Source: Mycolicibacterium mageritense
Lineage (GTDB): Bacteria > Actinomycetota > Actinomycetes > Mycobacteriales > Mycobacteriaceae
Length of the DNA stretch: 64,000 nucleotides
Assembly: GCF_010727475.1 (NCBI RefSeq)
Contig: NZ_AP022567.1
Location: forward strand, 7,068,001 to 7,132,000
Reading direction: 5' to 3'
How positions within the stretch are numbered: the first letter of the stretch is position 1; the number at the start of each line of letters is the position of its first letter. A program made the translations under genes and the position numbers. The notes under the pieces are model-generated. The model saw only the letters and a list, made by a program, of their open reading frames with translations. It had not been told where the DNA came from and did not search any database. Positions 9,509-22,147 of the stretch are shown piece by piece.

Positions 9509-9667
9509 TCACCTGTCCACCGATTCGAGCGCCCGGACAAGCACATCGTGGGCTTCTTCCAGCCGCGAGGCCACCATGTCGATCTCGATGTCCGGAGACG
9601 ACGGATCCGGCAGACCTGCCAGCATTTCGGCGATCTGTGAACGCAGTTGATCGGCGTCGGTAGTCAT
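9509..9667 (-). CDS. Small conserved protein (Rv1693 position), 52 residues
   Basis: A 52-residue acidic protein starting MTTDADQLRSQIAEML, probably one or two helices. It stands between tlyA (6-base gap) and the phosphatase gene (13-base gap), the same place as Rv1693 in M. tuberculosis. I recognise no domain and assign no function. Confidence 0.75.
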   Translation of the reverse strand: MTTDADQLRSQIAEMLAGLPDPSSPDIEIDMVASRLEEAHDVLVRALESVDR

Positions 9668-9680
9668 AGCGCTACTAACG

Positions 9681-10697
9681 CTAGTCGATGGGTGTCGACA
9701 GCAGCGACCAACGTTGCAGCGCCTGGCGCGCCGTGCCGTCCCCGGCGCACACGTCGAATTCGCCGTGATCAAGGTCGGCGGCCCACACCGCGTGAGCCGT
9801 CGCACGCAGCACCGCCAACGAATCGTCCGGCTCCGGGCCGGCCGAGTACACCGTGACCTCGGTCGCGGTGACGTCGACACGCCACGCGGCGTGCGGCGCA
9901 ACGCGCAGGGTGTCGGCGTCGACATGCAAGCCGCGCAGGTCTTCGGCAATGTAGTCGGGTCGCTCGGCCAGCGACGAATGCAGCACGTCCGCCGGGGTGC
10001 TCACTCCGGTGAGCACCATGAGGCTCGGCACTCGCGCGGCGTTGGCACCGGCGATGTCGGTGTCCAGCCGGTCGCCGACCATCAGCGGCGACTCGAACGA
10101 GCCGCGGGTCAACGCATCCATGAGCAGGGGTGGCAGCGGCTTGCCCGCAACCTGAGGCTCGCGCCCGGTGGCCGCCCGCAAGGCTGCGACCATGGAACCG
10201 TTGCCGGGCAACAGGCCGCGCTCGGACGGCAGGGTGAGATCCACATTGGCGGCAACCCACAACGCACCGGCCCGGATCGCCAGGGCCGCCTCGGCCAGTT
10301 GCTGCCAGCCCGTGTCCGGCGAATGGCCCTGCACCACCGCGACGGGATCCTCGGTGGCCAACCGGACCGGCTTGAGACCGACATTGTCGATCTCCTGCGC
10401 CAGCGCATCGGTGCCAACGACGAGGACAGCCGCACCGGGCGATAGTTGCTCACCGAGCAGACGGGCCGCGCTCTGCGCGCTGGTCACCACATCGTCGGTG
10501 TCGGCGTGGAATCCGAGTTCGCGGAGGTGCTCGGCCACCTGCTGCGGCCGCCGCGAGGCATTGTTGGTGACGTACAGCTTCCGGGCCGCGACGGTGGCCA
10601 GGCTGTCAAGAGCGCCCGGCGTCGGCTCATGGCCGCGGAAAACCGTGCCGTCGAGATCCAGCAGCAGACAATCGTGCTCCTGCGCCAGCGTCGTCAC
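9681..10697 (-). CDS. HAD-family glycerol-3-phosphate phosphatase (Rv1692 type)
   Basis: The M. tuberculosis counterpart Rv1692 is a glycerol-3-phosphate phosphatase of lipid recycling. The 338-residue protein has HAD motif I LLLDLDGTVFRG near residue 10, motif II threonine in KLYVTNNASR, a C2-type cap, and motif III/IV region MVGDRLDTDIAGA. The GTG at 10697 lies 1 base after the stop of the upstream gene, so the two are probably translated together. Confidence 0.88.
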   Translation of the reverse strand: MTTLAQEHDCLLLDLDGTVFRGHEPTPGALDSLATVAARKLYVTNNASRRPQQVAEHLRELGFHADTDDVVTSAQSAARLLGEQLSPGAAVLVVGTDALAQEIDNVGLKPVRLATEDPVAVVQGHSPDTGWQQLAEAALAIRAGALWVAANVDLTLPSERGLLPGNGSMVAALRAATGREPQVAGKPLPPLLMDALTRGSFESPLMVGDRLDTDIAGANAARVPSLMVLTGVSTPADVLHSSLAERPDYIAEDLRGLHVDADTLRVAPHAAWRVDVTATEVTVYSAGPEPDDSLAVLRATAHAVWAADLDHGEFDVCAGDGTARQALQRWSLLSTPID

Positions 10698-10698
10698 G

Positions 10699-11538
10699 TC
10701 AGGACAGCTCCGTGATGCGGTCCTCGGCGTCCGTGACACCTTCCACGTCGGCGGCCGCCGCATGGATGAACCACTGCAAAGCCTCTTCGCCACGCCCCAA
10801 GGCCAGCAGGATGTCGGCGTACACGTAGAACAGCCGGGCCGCGGTCTGGCCGGTCCGGGCCGGATCCAACGGCGGCGACGACAAGATGGCCAGCGCCTGC
10901 TCGAACTGCTGTAGATCGGACCTGGCGCCTGCGGTCACGATCCGCAGCTCGTCGGCGTCGTCGCCTTCGAGCGCTGCCGCCTCTTCACTGCGCGCCAGTT
11001 CGATGGCGCGCTCGGGGCGCCCGACGCCACGCTCACAGTCGGCGATCATGGGCAGCAGCGGGGATTTACTGCCCATCCGGCGCGCGGCGCGCAGTTCGGC
11101 GAGGGCCTGCGCCCAGTCACCACAGTGGTATGCCGCGATCCCGACCGCCTCGCGTACCGCCGCGATCCGACCGGCCCGATTGCGGGCGGCGCGCGCATGC
11201 GCCAGGGCGGTCTCGGGATCCTCGTCGAGCAGATTGCCGGCCGCGACAAGATGGCGGGCCACGTAGTCGGCCGTCGACTTGTCCAGGGTCACGAGTTCGC
11301 GGCGAATCTCCGGGGCCAGTTGCCTGGCTTCGATGTCCGCGGAAAGTCGAGGCGCTTCGGGCTTGTTGTCCGTCTCGACCTGAGGCTGGGCCGAACGCGC
11401 CCGGTTCGGACCCGATGAACGTGGCGCAGCGGGCCGGGAATCGTGCGAACGTCGACGCTGTCCACCGTTGTCTGCACCGCGGCCGCTGCCGGCTCGCCGC
11501 GGACGGCGCTCACCGCCGCCTTGTCTGTCTCCGACCAC
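10699..11538 (-). CDS. Tetratricopeptide-like protein (Rv1691 type)
   Basis: A 279-residue protein with a basic, low-complexity N-terminus (about 1-55) followed by alpha-helical repeats such as GDWAQALAELRAARRM and the C-terminal YVYADILLALGRGEEALQWF, typical of TPR repeats. Position and order match Rv1691. The GTG at 11538 has an AAAGG site 5 bases upstream. It is the first gene after the rRNA operon and opens the conserved Rv1691-xerD block. Function unknown; a protein-protein scaffold is likely. Confidence 0.75.
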   Translation of the reverse strand: MVGDRQGGGERRPRRAGSGRGADNGGQRRRSHDSRPAAPRSSGPNRARSAQPQVETDNKPEAPRLSADIEARQLAPEIRRELVTLDKSTADYVARHLVAAGNLLDEDPETALAHARAARNRAGRIAAVREAVGIAAYHCGDWAQALAELRAARRMGSKSPLLPMIADCERGVGRPERAIELARSEEAAALEGDDADELRIVTAGARSDLQQFEQALAILSSPPLDPARTGQTAARLFYVYADILLALGRGEEALQWFIHAAAADVEGVTDAEDRITELS

Positions 11539-11630
11539 GTGTGCCTTTCTACCCGCCCCTTGCAGCAAAGGATACTGGCAGGTGCTGGGGCCGACATAAT
11601 CGCGCTATTGACAATGGCAAATTCGGACGA

Positions 11631-11672
11631 CAAAAAGAGAATCACCCCCCACATAAATGTGGGGGGTGATTC
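11631..11672 (-). terminator. Terminator of the rRNA operon
   Basis: A perfect 15-bp inverted repeat (11639-11653 and 11658-11672, core CACCCCCCACA) with a 4-base loop is followed on the minus strand by TCTTTTTG. It begins 9 bases after the 3' end of 5S rRNA. It is a classic intrinsic terminator and separates rRNA transcription from the Rv1691-type gene downstream. Confidence 0.95.
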
Positions 11673-11680
11673 CTAATTTG

Positions 11681-11795
11681 TGTTCGGCGGTGTCCTACTT
11701 TTCCACCCGTGTGGGTAGTATCATCGGCGCTGGTAGGCTTAGCTTCCGGGTTCGGGATGGGTCCGGGCGTTTCCCTGCCGCTATTACCGCCGTAA
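11681..11795 (-). rRNA. rrf: 5S ribosomal RNA
   Basis: The minus strand begins TTACGGCGGTAATAGCGGC and contains AACCCGGAAGCTAAGCC and GTGGAAAAGTAGGACACCGC, all diagnostic of mycobacterial 5S rRNA. About 115 nucleotides; the exact 3' end may differ by 1-3 bases. Confidence 0.95.
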
Positions 11796-11921
11796 CTCTA
11801 TTCTCTTGTGTGTTCAAGAGTAAATCTGTGTTGTTTTGGTGGTGGGGTGTGGCACCCCCGGGTGTGGGGGTGTGTGTGGTGTGGTTGCGTGCGGTGTCGT
11901 TTTTCCCTGTGTTTGGGGGTT

Positions 11922-16934
<5,013 letters not shown>

Positions 16935-17075
16935 CCCCCCGGACAAACCAGGGCAGAATTCGAATCAGAAAAATCCGATCACAAACAAAAGACACCAAAA
17001 CTGGCATCAAAAAACAACAACCACACCCTAAACGGGAAAAAGAATGTGGCCAAAAACAACAAACAAAAACCACCA

Positions 17076-17100
17076 AACACACTATTGAGTTCTCAAACAA
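17076..17100 (-). promoter_or_regulatory. rRNA leader: boxA-like antitermination element and 5' half of processing stem
   Basis: The minus strand reads TTGTTTGAGAACTC (17087-17100) followed by CAATAGTGTGTT (17076-17087). The first part is the mycobacterial boxA-like element that recruits Nus factors. The second part is complementary to the spacer behind 16S. The rest of the leader (16935-17240) is A/C-rich on the plus strand and holds no gene. Confidence 0.55.
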
Positions 17101-17243
17101 CACGCCCGAGCTGACCGCGCAACAATCCCGCGGCCAAAAGCCGCGTCGCTGGTGCGGGCAGTGAGGAACCCCCACCTTAGTGGGAGACTCTCTCGGACTT
17201 TGTCTTCGCTTCCCGGCTGGGCCGTGTCGCTCTGACCTGGAAT

Positions 17244-17272
17244 AAGTTACGTGAGCGCTAACAGCGAGTCAA
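17244..17272 (-). promoter_or_regulatory. Promoter of the rRNA operon
   Basis: On the minus strand the -35 box is TTGACT (17267-17272) and the -10 box is TAACTT (17244-17249), separated by exactly 17 bases. Transcription would start near 17237, about 300 bases before 16S. It is the only good sigma-A promoter between tyrS and 16S, which fits the single-promoter rrnB type. A 10-bp inverted repeat flanks it (see findings). Confidence 0.88.
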
Positions 17273-17325
17273 ATCGCCAGGTCACGTGAGCGTTTTCCCA
17301 GGTCAGAGCACGCACACCGGTGGGC

Positions 17326-18612
17326 CTACGCGCCGACTCGCTCGACGCCGGCGATGTTGCGCTTGCCACGTCGCAACACCAGCCAACGGTCATGCAAAAA
17401 GTCGGAAGCCTGTGGTATCCACTCGTCGCTTTCAATACGCGTGTTGTTGACGTACACGCCACCTTCGGCGACCGTCCGCCGCGCAGCACCCTTACTCGCA
17501 ACCAGACCGCTCGCGACCAACAAATCGGTGATCGCGTCCGGGCCGCCGGGCTTCAATTCGGCGACCTGGCCATTACTCGCCTCGCGCAGCGCCGCACCCA
17601 ACGTCGATTCGTCGAGGTCGCCGAGTTCGGCTCGGCCGAACAGCGCCTGACTCGCAAGTTCCACAGCCTTCGTCGCGTCCTCGCCGTGGACCAGTGTGGT
17701 GAGTTCACGCGCCAACCGCTTCTGCGCAGCCCGTTCGTGCGCCCGCTCGGTCGTGGCTGCTTCCAGCTCGGCGATCTCGTCGGGCGACAGGAAGGTGAAC
17801 CAGCGCAGGTAGCCGATGACGTCGGCGTCGGCCGTGTTGACGAAGTACTGGTACCAGGCATAAGGGCTGGTCATCTCCGGATCGAGCCACAGGTTCCCGC
17901 CGCCGGTCGACTTGCCGAACTTCTTGCCCTCGGAGTCGGTGACCAGCGGAGTGGTCATCGCGTGAACCGTCGCACCCACCTTCTGCCGCACCAGCCGGGC
18001 ACCCGCGACGATGTTGCCCCACTGATCGGATCCACCGATCTGCAGTGCGCATCCGTGCCGTTCGTGCAGCTCGACGTAGTCGTTGGCCTGCAGCAGCATG
18101 TAGCTGAACTCGGTGTAGGAGATCCCCTCGCCCTCCAGCCTGCGCCGCACGGTCTCGCGGTCGAGCATCACGTTCACCGAGAAGTACTTGCCGATGTCGC
18201 GCAGGAACTCGATCGCCGACAAGCCGCCGGTCCAGTTGAGATTGTTCTCCACGATGGCGCCGGTCGGGGTGTCGTCGAACTCGACGAACCGTTCGAGCTG
18301 GCCACGGATCCGCGACGCCCAGTCCGCGACGGTGTCTGCCGTGTTGAGGGTGCGTTCGCCGGTGTCGCGCGGGTCGCCGATCATGCCGGTCGCGCCGCCG
18401 GCCAGCACGATCGGCCGGTGGCCGGCCTGCTGGAACCGGCGCAGGGTGAGGAGCGGCACCAAATGCCCGGCATGCAGGCTGGGGGCGGTCGGATCGAAAC
18501 CGGAATACACGGTCACGGGCCCGGCGGCGAGGTCGTTCGCCAGCGCGTCGCGATCAGTGGACTGCGCAATCAGTCCACGCCAATCCAGCTCGTCAAGAAT
18601 GCCGCTGCTCAT
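17326..18612 (-). CDS. tyrS: Tyrosyl-tRNA synthetase
   Basis: Charges tRNA-Tyr. The 428-residue class I synthetase shows the HIGH equivalent HAGH in PTAPSLHAGHLVP (about residue 50), the KMSKS equivalent KFGKS near residue 230, and a C-terminal S4 RNA-binding domain (KGAARRTVAEGGVYVNN). I chose the ATG at 18612 (MSSGILDELDWRG) by similarity to M. tuberculosis TyrS; another ATG 12 bases upstream is possible and neither has a strong ribosome-binding site. It follows mpg after 27 bases and precedes the rRNA operon. Confidence 0.96.
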   Translation of the reverse strand: MSSGILDELDWRGLIAQSTDRDALANDLAAGPVTVYSGFDPTAPSLHAGHLVPLLTLRRFQQAGHRPIVLAGGATGMIGDPRDTGERTLNTADTVADWASRIRGQLERFVEFDDTPTGAIVENNLNWTGGLSAIEFLRDIGKYFSVNVMLDRETVRRRLEGEGISYTEFSYMLLQANDYVELHERHGCALQIGGSDQWGNIVAGARLVRQKVGATVHAMTTPLVTDSEGKKFGKSTGGGNLWLDPEMTSPYAWYQYFVNTADADVIGYLRWFTFLSPDEIAELEAATTERAHERAAQKRLARELTTLVHGEDATKAVELASQALFGRAELGDLDESTLGAALREASNGQVAELKPGGPDAITDLLVASGLVASKGAARRTVAEGGVYVNNTRIESDEWIPQASDFLHDRWLVLRRGKRNIAGVERVGA

Positions 18613-18639
18613 GACGCCGATCATGCCGTATGGCCGGTG

Positions 18640-19290
18640 TCAGTCACTGCTGCCGGGCGCCGGAGCGCGCGGACTGCGCCGGTACGACGACACCTCGGCG
18701 TGCTCGGCCAGCCAGAACCGCCAGGGCCGATCGGCGGCCTTGCTCACGCCGACCCGCGGCCCTTCGACCGCATCGACCTCGGGACCGAGTGTCAGCCGAA
18801 CCGGGCTGTCCGGCGAGAACAGGTCGATCCCGTTGTCGCCCATGGCGATTCCGAGTGCCGAACACAAGTTGCCCGGCCCTCGCGCGAGCCCGGCGGGCAC
18901 GACGGCAGGCCCCCGCCGCTGCTGGGCCACAAGCGCACCCTCGACAACGGCCGCCGCCCGCAACAGCACCGCCGCGGCGACCCCGTCAAACCCGCACACG
19001 ACGTTGGCGCAGACGTGAATGCCGTGGCTGCGATACGTGTAGAGGCGCCCGGGCGGCCCGAACATCACCAGGTTGCGACCACCCGGCCCTCGATAGGAGT
19101 GCGCTGCCGCATCCGGCCACGGCCCGTCGGGCGGGCCACCGTAAGCCTCGACCTCGACGATCTTCGCGGTCACACCGCGTCCGACCAGTTCGGCCCCCAA
19201 CAGTCGGCGGGCCGCGTCCAGCGGATCCCCCACCAGCAACTGCGCGCCCACGCGAGCGATTCTGCACTCCGCAACCACAACCGTTGACAC
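18640..19290 (-). CDS. mpg: 3-methyladenine DNA glycosylase (AAG/Mpg family)
   Basis: Removes alkylated purines to start base-excision repair. The 216-residue protein contains the AAG family motifs IVEVEAYGGPPD (catalytic Glu region), AAHSYRGPGGRN, RLYTYRSHGIHVCANVV and GPGNLCSALGI. Position next to tyrS matches Rv1688. Its start lies 28 bases from the divergent ABC gene, so both may share control sequences. Confidence 0.93.
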   Translation of the reverse strand: MSTVVVAECRIARVGAQLLVGDPLDAARRLLGAELVGRGVTAKIVEVEAYGGPPDGPWPDAAAHSYRGPGGRNLVMFGPPGRLYTYRSHGIHVCANVVCGFDGVAAAVLLRAAAVVEGALVAQQRRGPAVVPAGLARGPGNLCSALGIAMGDNGIDLFSPDSPVRLTLGPEVDAVEGPRVGVSKAADRPWRFWLAEHAEVSSYRRSPRAPAPGSSD

Positions 19291-19321
19291 CGGACCGGCG
19301 GGAGCGCATATTCAACATATG
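19284..19321 (+). promoter_or_regulatory. Putative leaderless promoter of the ABC exporter operon
   Basis: TTGACA (19284-19289) and CATATT (19307-19312) are 17 bases apart, placing the transcription start at or next to the ATG at 19319, so the mRNA would be leaderless. Small palindromes overlap it: CATAT/ATATG (19307-19321) and TTCATC/GATGAA (about 19327-19342). These could be operators for the TetR protein encoded at the end of the operon. Confidence 0.5.
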
Positions 19322-20086
19322 ATGACTTCATCGTTTGATGAATTCCCGGCAACCGCCCCAGCCGTCGACATCGAGGGTCTGCACGTGATCCGCGGGGGCC
19401 GTCCCGCCATCCGCGACGTCACCGTGCAGATTGCCCGCGGCACGATCACCGGCCTGCTCGGACCGTCGGGCTGCGGAAAGACCACGTTGATGCGCTGCAT
19501 CGTCGGCACCCAGATCGTGGCGTCCGGTTCGGTGACGGTGCTCGGTCACCCCGCCGGGTCCGCGCCGCTGCGTCATCGCGTCGGCTACGTCACCCAGAAC
19601 CCCACCATCTACAACGACCTGCGCGTCATCGACAACGTCCGGTATTTCGGCGCGCTGTACGGGGCATCGCCCGCGGCCGCCGACACCGCCGTGAAATCCG
19701 TCGGGCTCGGCGATCACCGCACCGCCTACTGCGGCAACCTGTCCGGCGGACAACGCACCCGTGCCTCACTGGCCTGCGCACTGGTAGCCGAACCCGAACT
19801 GCTCGTGCTCGACGAGCCGACCGTCGGACTCGACCCCGTGCTCCGCGTCGACCTGTGGGAACAGTTCCGCGAGCTGTCGCGGCGCGGCGCGACCCTGCTG
19901 GTCTCCAGCCACGTCATGGACGAGGCCGACCATTGCGGCGATCTGCTGCTCATGCGCGAAGGAGTCCTCCTCGCGCACACCACCCCGGACCGACTACGGA
20001 AGGACACGGCATGCACGTCCCTGGAGGAAGCGTTTCTGACCGTCATCCGCCGGCGCACCGTGACCGCGGACAACGCAGCAGGCTGA
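19319..20086 (+). CDS. ABC transporter ATP-binding protein (Rv1687c type)
   Basis: ATPase subunit of an ABC-2 type exporter. The 255-residue protein has Walker A GPSGCGKTT (about residue 44), signature LSGGQRTRASLACAL and Walker B LLVLDEPTVGLDP, then a switch His in SSHVMDEADH. It is followed by its permease, whose start overlaps by 76 bases, and a TetR regulator, the same trio as Rv1687c-Rv1685c. Substrate unknown; drug or lipid export is common for this class. Confidence 0.92.
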   Translation: MMTSSFDEFPATAPAVDIEGLHVIRGGRPAIRDVTVQIARGTITGLLGPSGCGKTTLMRCIVGTQIVASGSVTVLGHPAGSAPLRHRVGYVTQNPTIYNDLRVIDNVRYFGALYGASPAAADTAVKSVGLGDHRTAYCGNLSGGQRTRASLACALVAEPELLVLDEPTVGLDPVLRVDLWEQFRELSRRGATLLVSSHVMDEADHCGDLLLMREGVLLAHTTPDRLRKDTACTSLEEAFLTVIRRRTVTADNAAG

Positions 20087-20838
20087 GCCCCGAGGCATAC
20101 CTGGCGACGACGACCCGGATCCTGCGGCAGCTGGCCGCGGATCATCGCAGCGTCGCGATGATCCTCGTGGTACCGAGCCTGATCATCGCGCTGATGTACT
20201 TCATGTTCCAGAACGCGCCGCGGCCGCCCGGCGCACCCTCGCCGTTCAACAACGCGTGCCTGATCATGCTGGGGGTGTTCCCGCTGATCGTGATGTTCCT
20301 GATCACCTCGATCACGATGCAGCGGGAACGCGTCTCGGGAACTCTGGAACGCATCCTTACCACACCGTTGCGCCGGTTCGACCTGCTCGCGGCGTACGGC
20401 ACGGCGTTTTCGATCGCGGCCGCGGCGCAGGCCACGCTCGCATGTGTAGTCGCGTTCTGGCTGCTCGGCTTCGACACCGCGGGCAGTCCGGTGCTGGTGT
20501 TCCTCATCGCGATCATCAACGCCGTGCTGGGCGTCGGGCTGGGGCTGCTGTGCAGCGCGTTCGCCCGCACCGAGTTCCAGGCCGTGCAGTTCATGCCCGT
20601 CGTGATCGCTCCACAACTGTTGTTGTGCGGCATCATCGTGCCGCGCGGCGCGCTGCCCGAATGGCTGCAGTGGATCAGCAACGTGCTGCCCGCAAGCTAC
20701 GCATTGGAAGCCCTTCAGCAGGTCGGCGCATATTCTGAGCCGACCGGTATCGCGGTGCGCGACATCGCGGTGGTGATCGGTTTCGCGGTGCTGGCCCTGT
20801 GCCTGGCCGCGGCCACACTGAGACGACGAACCCCATAG
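20011..20838 (+). CDS. ABC-2 type permease (Rv1686c type)
   Basis: Membrane subunit of the exporter. The 275-residue protein has six hydrophobic segments, from VAMILVVPSLIIALMYFMF to IAVVIGFAVLALCLAAA, and the ABC-2 stretch MQRERVSGTLERILTTPLRR. The ATG at 20011 follows GAAGGA by 7 bases; this makes a 76-base overlap with the ATPase gene. No better start lies nearer the homologous core SPEAYLATTTRILRQL. Confidence 0.85.
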   Translation: MHVPGGSVSDRHPPAHRDRGQRSRLSPEAYLATTTRILRQLAADHRSVAMILVVPSLIIALMYFMFQNAPRPPGAPSPFNNACLIMLGVFPLIVMFLITSITMQRERVSGTLERILTTPLRRFDLLAAYGTAFSIAAAAQATLACVVAFWLLGFDTAGSPVLVFLIAIINAVLGVGLGLLCSAFARTEFQAVQFMPVVIAPQLLLCGIIVPRGALPEWLQWISNVLPASYALEALQQVGAYSEPTGIAVRDIAVVIGFAVLALCLAAATLRRRTP

Positions 20839-20845
20839 GAAACCC

Positions 20846-21469
20846 TTGACGAGCAATACCGAGCGCAAACGGCCCGGCAGGCCTGCCGGCCCGTCGGACA
20901 CCCGCGAACGAATCCTGGTCAGCGCACGGGAGTTGTTCGCCCGCAACGGGATTGACAAGACATCGATCCGCGCCATCGCGGCCGACGCGGGCGTGGATCC
21001 CGCTCTGGTCCATCACTACTACGGCACCAAGACCCAACTTTTCGCCGCGGCGATTCACATCCCGATCGACCCCATGGCCGTGATCGGGCCGCTGCGAGAA
21101 GTTCCGGTCGATCGGATCGGCTACGTCCTGCCGTCAATCCTGTTGCCACTCTGGGATTCTGAGATGGGCAAGGGTTTCATCGCGACCCTGCGCTCGATCC
21201 TGGCGGGCAACGACGTCTCACTCGTCCGGTCGTTCCTGCAGGAGGTCATCGTCGCCGAGGTCGGTTCGCGCGTCGACAACCCGCCCGGCAGCGGCCGGAT
21301 CCGCGTGCAGTTCGTGGCTTCCCAACTGGTGGGTGTGGTGATGGCGCGCTACATCCTCGAGCTCGACCCGTTCAAGTCGCTGCCCGTCGACGTGATCGCC
21401 GAGACCATCGCGCCGAACGTGCAGCGGTACCTGACCGGAGACCTACCCGGCTTGAGCGCGCTCGACTAG
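20846..21469 (+). CDS. TetR-family regulator (Rv1685c type)
   Basis: A 207-residue TetR-type repressor with an N-terminal helix-turn-helix (ELFARNGIDKTSIRAIAADA, then HHYYGTKTQLF) and a ligand-binding C-terminal domain. It starts with TTG after an AGGA site and is the third gene of the ABC exporter operon, which it probably controls. Its 3' end overlaps the convergent Trm112-like gene by 27 bases. Confidence 0.9.
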   Translation: MTSNTERKRPGRPAGPSDTRERILVSARELFARNGIDKTSIRAIAADAGVDPALVHHYYGTKTQLFAAAIHIPIDPMAVIGPLREVPVDRIGYVLPSILLPLWDSEMGKGFIATLRSILAGNDVSLVRSFLQEVIVAEVGSRVDNPPGSGRIRVQFVASQLVGVVMARYILELDPFKSLPVDVIAETIAPNVQRYLTGDLPGLSALD

Positions 21470-21652
21470 CCGCTCGTGTTCGGCGTCGTCGGTGATCGTG
21501 ACCGCCTCGTCGACCAGCAGGACCGGGATGCCGTCGTCGATCCGGTAGGCGCGCCGCAGCCGCGGGTTGTAGAGAAACTCCTGATCCACGAGCAACAGCG
21601 GCCCGCGGTCCTGCGGACAGACCAGGATGCTCAAAAGTTTGTCGTCGACCAC
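21443..21652 (-). CDS. Trm112-like small protein (UPF0434, Rv1684 type)
   Basis: A 69-residue protein with ILVCPQDRGPL and YRIDDGIPVLLVDEA, the signature of the Trm112/UPF0434 family. Eukaryotic Trm112 activates methyltransferases; the bacterial role is not settled. Only one of the two CxxC-type zinc ligands pairs is recognisable (a single Cys). Position next to the Rv1683-type gene matches M. tuberculosis. Confidence 0.85.
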   Translation of the reverse strand: MVDDKLLSILVCPQDRGPLLLVDQEFLYNPRLRRAYRIDDGIPVLLVDEAVTITDDAEHERLVERAQAG

Positions 21653-21661
21653 AGGGCGACG

Positions 21662-22105
21662 CTAGCCGATCGGTATCTGGATGCCGCCGCCGCTGGGGCC
21701 GACGCCGATCCCGCTGTTGTAGTTCGGGCCGTACGGCGATTGGTTGACCCCACCCGACGCCGCGTTCTGGGACTGCGCCTGGATCTTGCGCTGGTAGGAC
21801 ACGGTCGCTTTGAGTGCGTCGATCAGCGGCGTCTGGTTGGGCCGGTACTTCAGCGACTCCTGCAGGGCTTCGATGTTGCCCTTGGAGGGCCGGAAGCCGA
21901 GCGCACGCAGCTGCATCGACTCCTTGGCCCAGTTGGACACCTGGCCACCACCGGCTCCGGTCGCGTACTGGTTGTAGACGTCGTCGAGCACATCGGCATG
22001 CGCGGTGCCCGCAGCGACACCCATCAGCAGCCCGACCGCCAGCGCTCCGCCGGCCACGGATCCGGTGAGAACACGGCGCCAACCGCCACTCGCCTGCGAA
22101 GTCAT
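21662..22105 (-). CDS. Secreted mycobacterial protein of unknown function
   Basis: A 147-residue protein with a Sec signal peptide (LTGSVAGGALAVGLLMGVAA, cleavage likely after AHA near residue 37) and a mature part with LRALGFRPSKGNIEALQESL and a Gly/Pro-rich tail. I recognise it only as a mycobacterial secreted type without known function. The ATG at 22105 has GGAGG 4 bases upstream; a TTG immediately before it is less well placed. Confidence 0.75.
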   Translation of the reverse strand: MTSQASGGWRRVLTGSVAGGALAVGLLMGVAAGTAHADVLDDVYNQYATGAGGGQVSNWAKESMQLRALGFRPSKGNIEALQESLKYRPNQTPLIDALKATVSYQRKIQAQSQNAASGGVNQSPYGPNYNSGIGVGPSGGGIQIPIG

Positions 22106-22147
22106 CAATCCTCCAGTCAGTCTGCTGCCAGCGGGAGCCTAACAGTG

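Noticed and set aside
11598..11636. TTGACA-like -35 box on the plus strand near the rRNA terminator
   Set aside because: No matching -10 at 16-19 bases and no plus-strand gene behind it.
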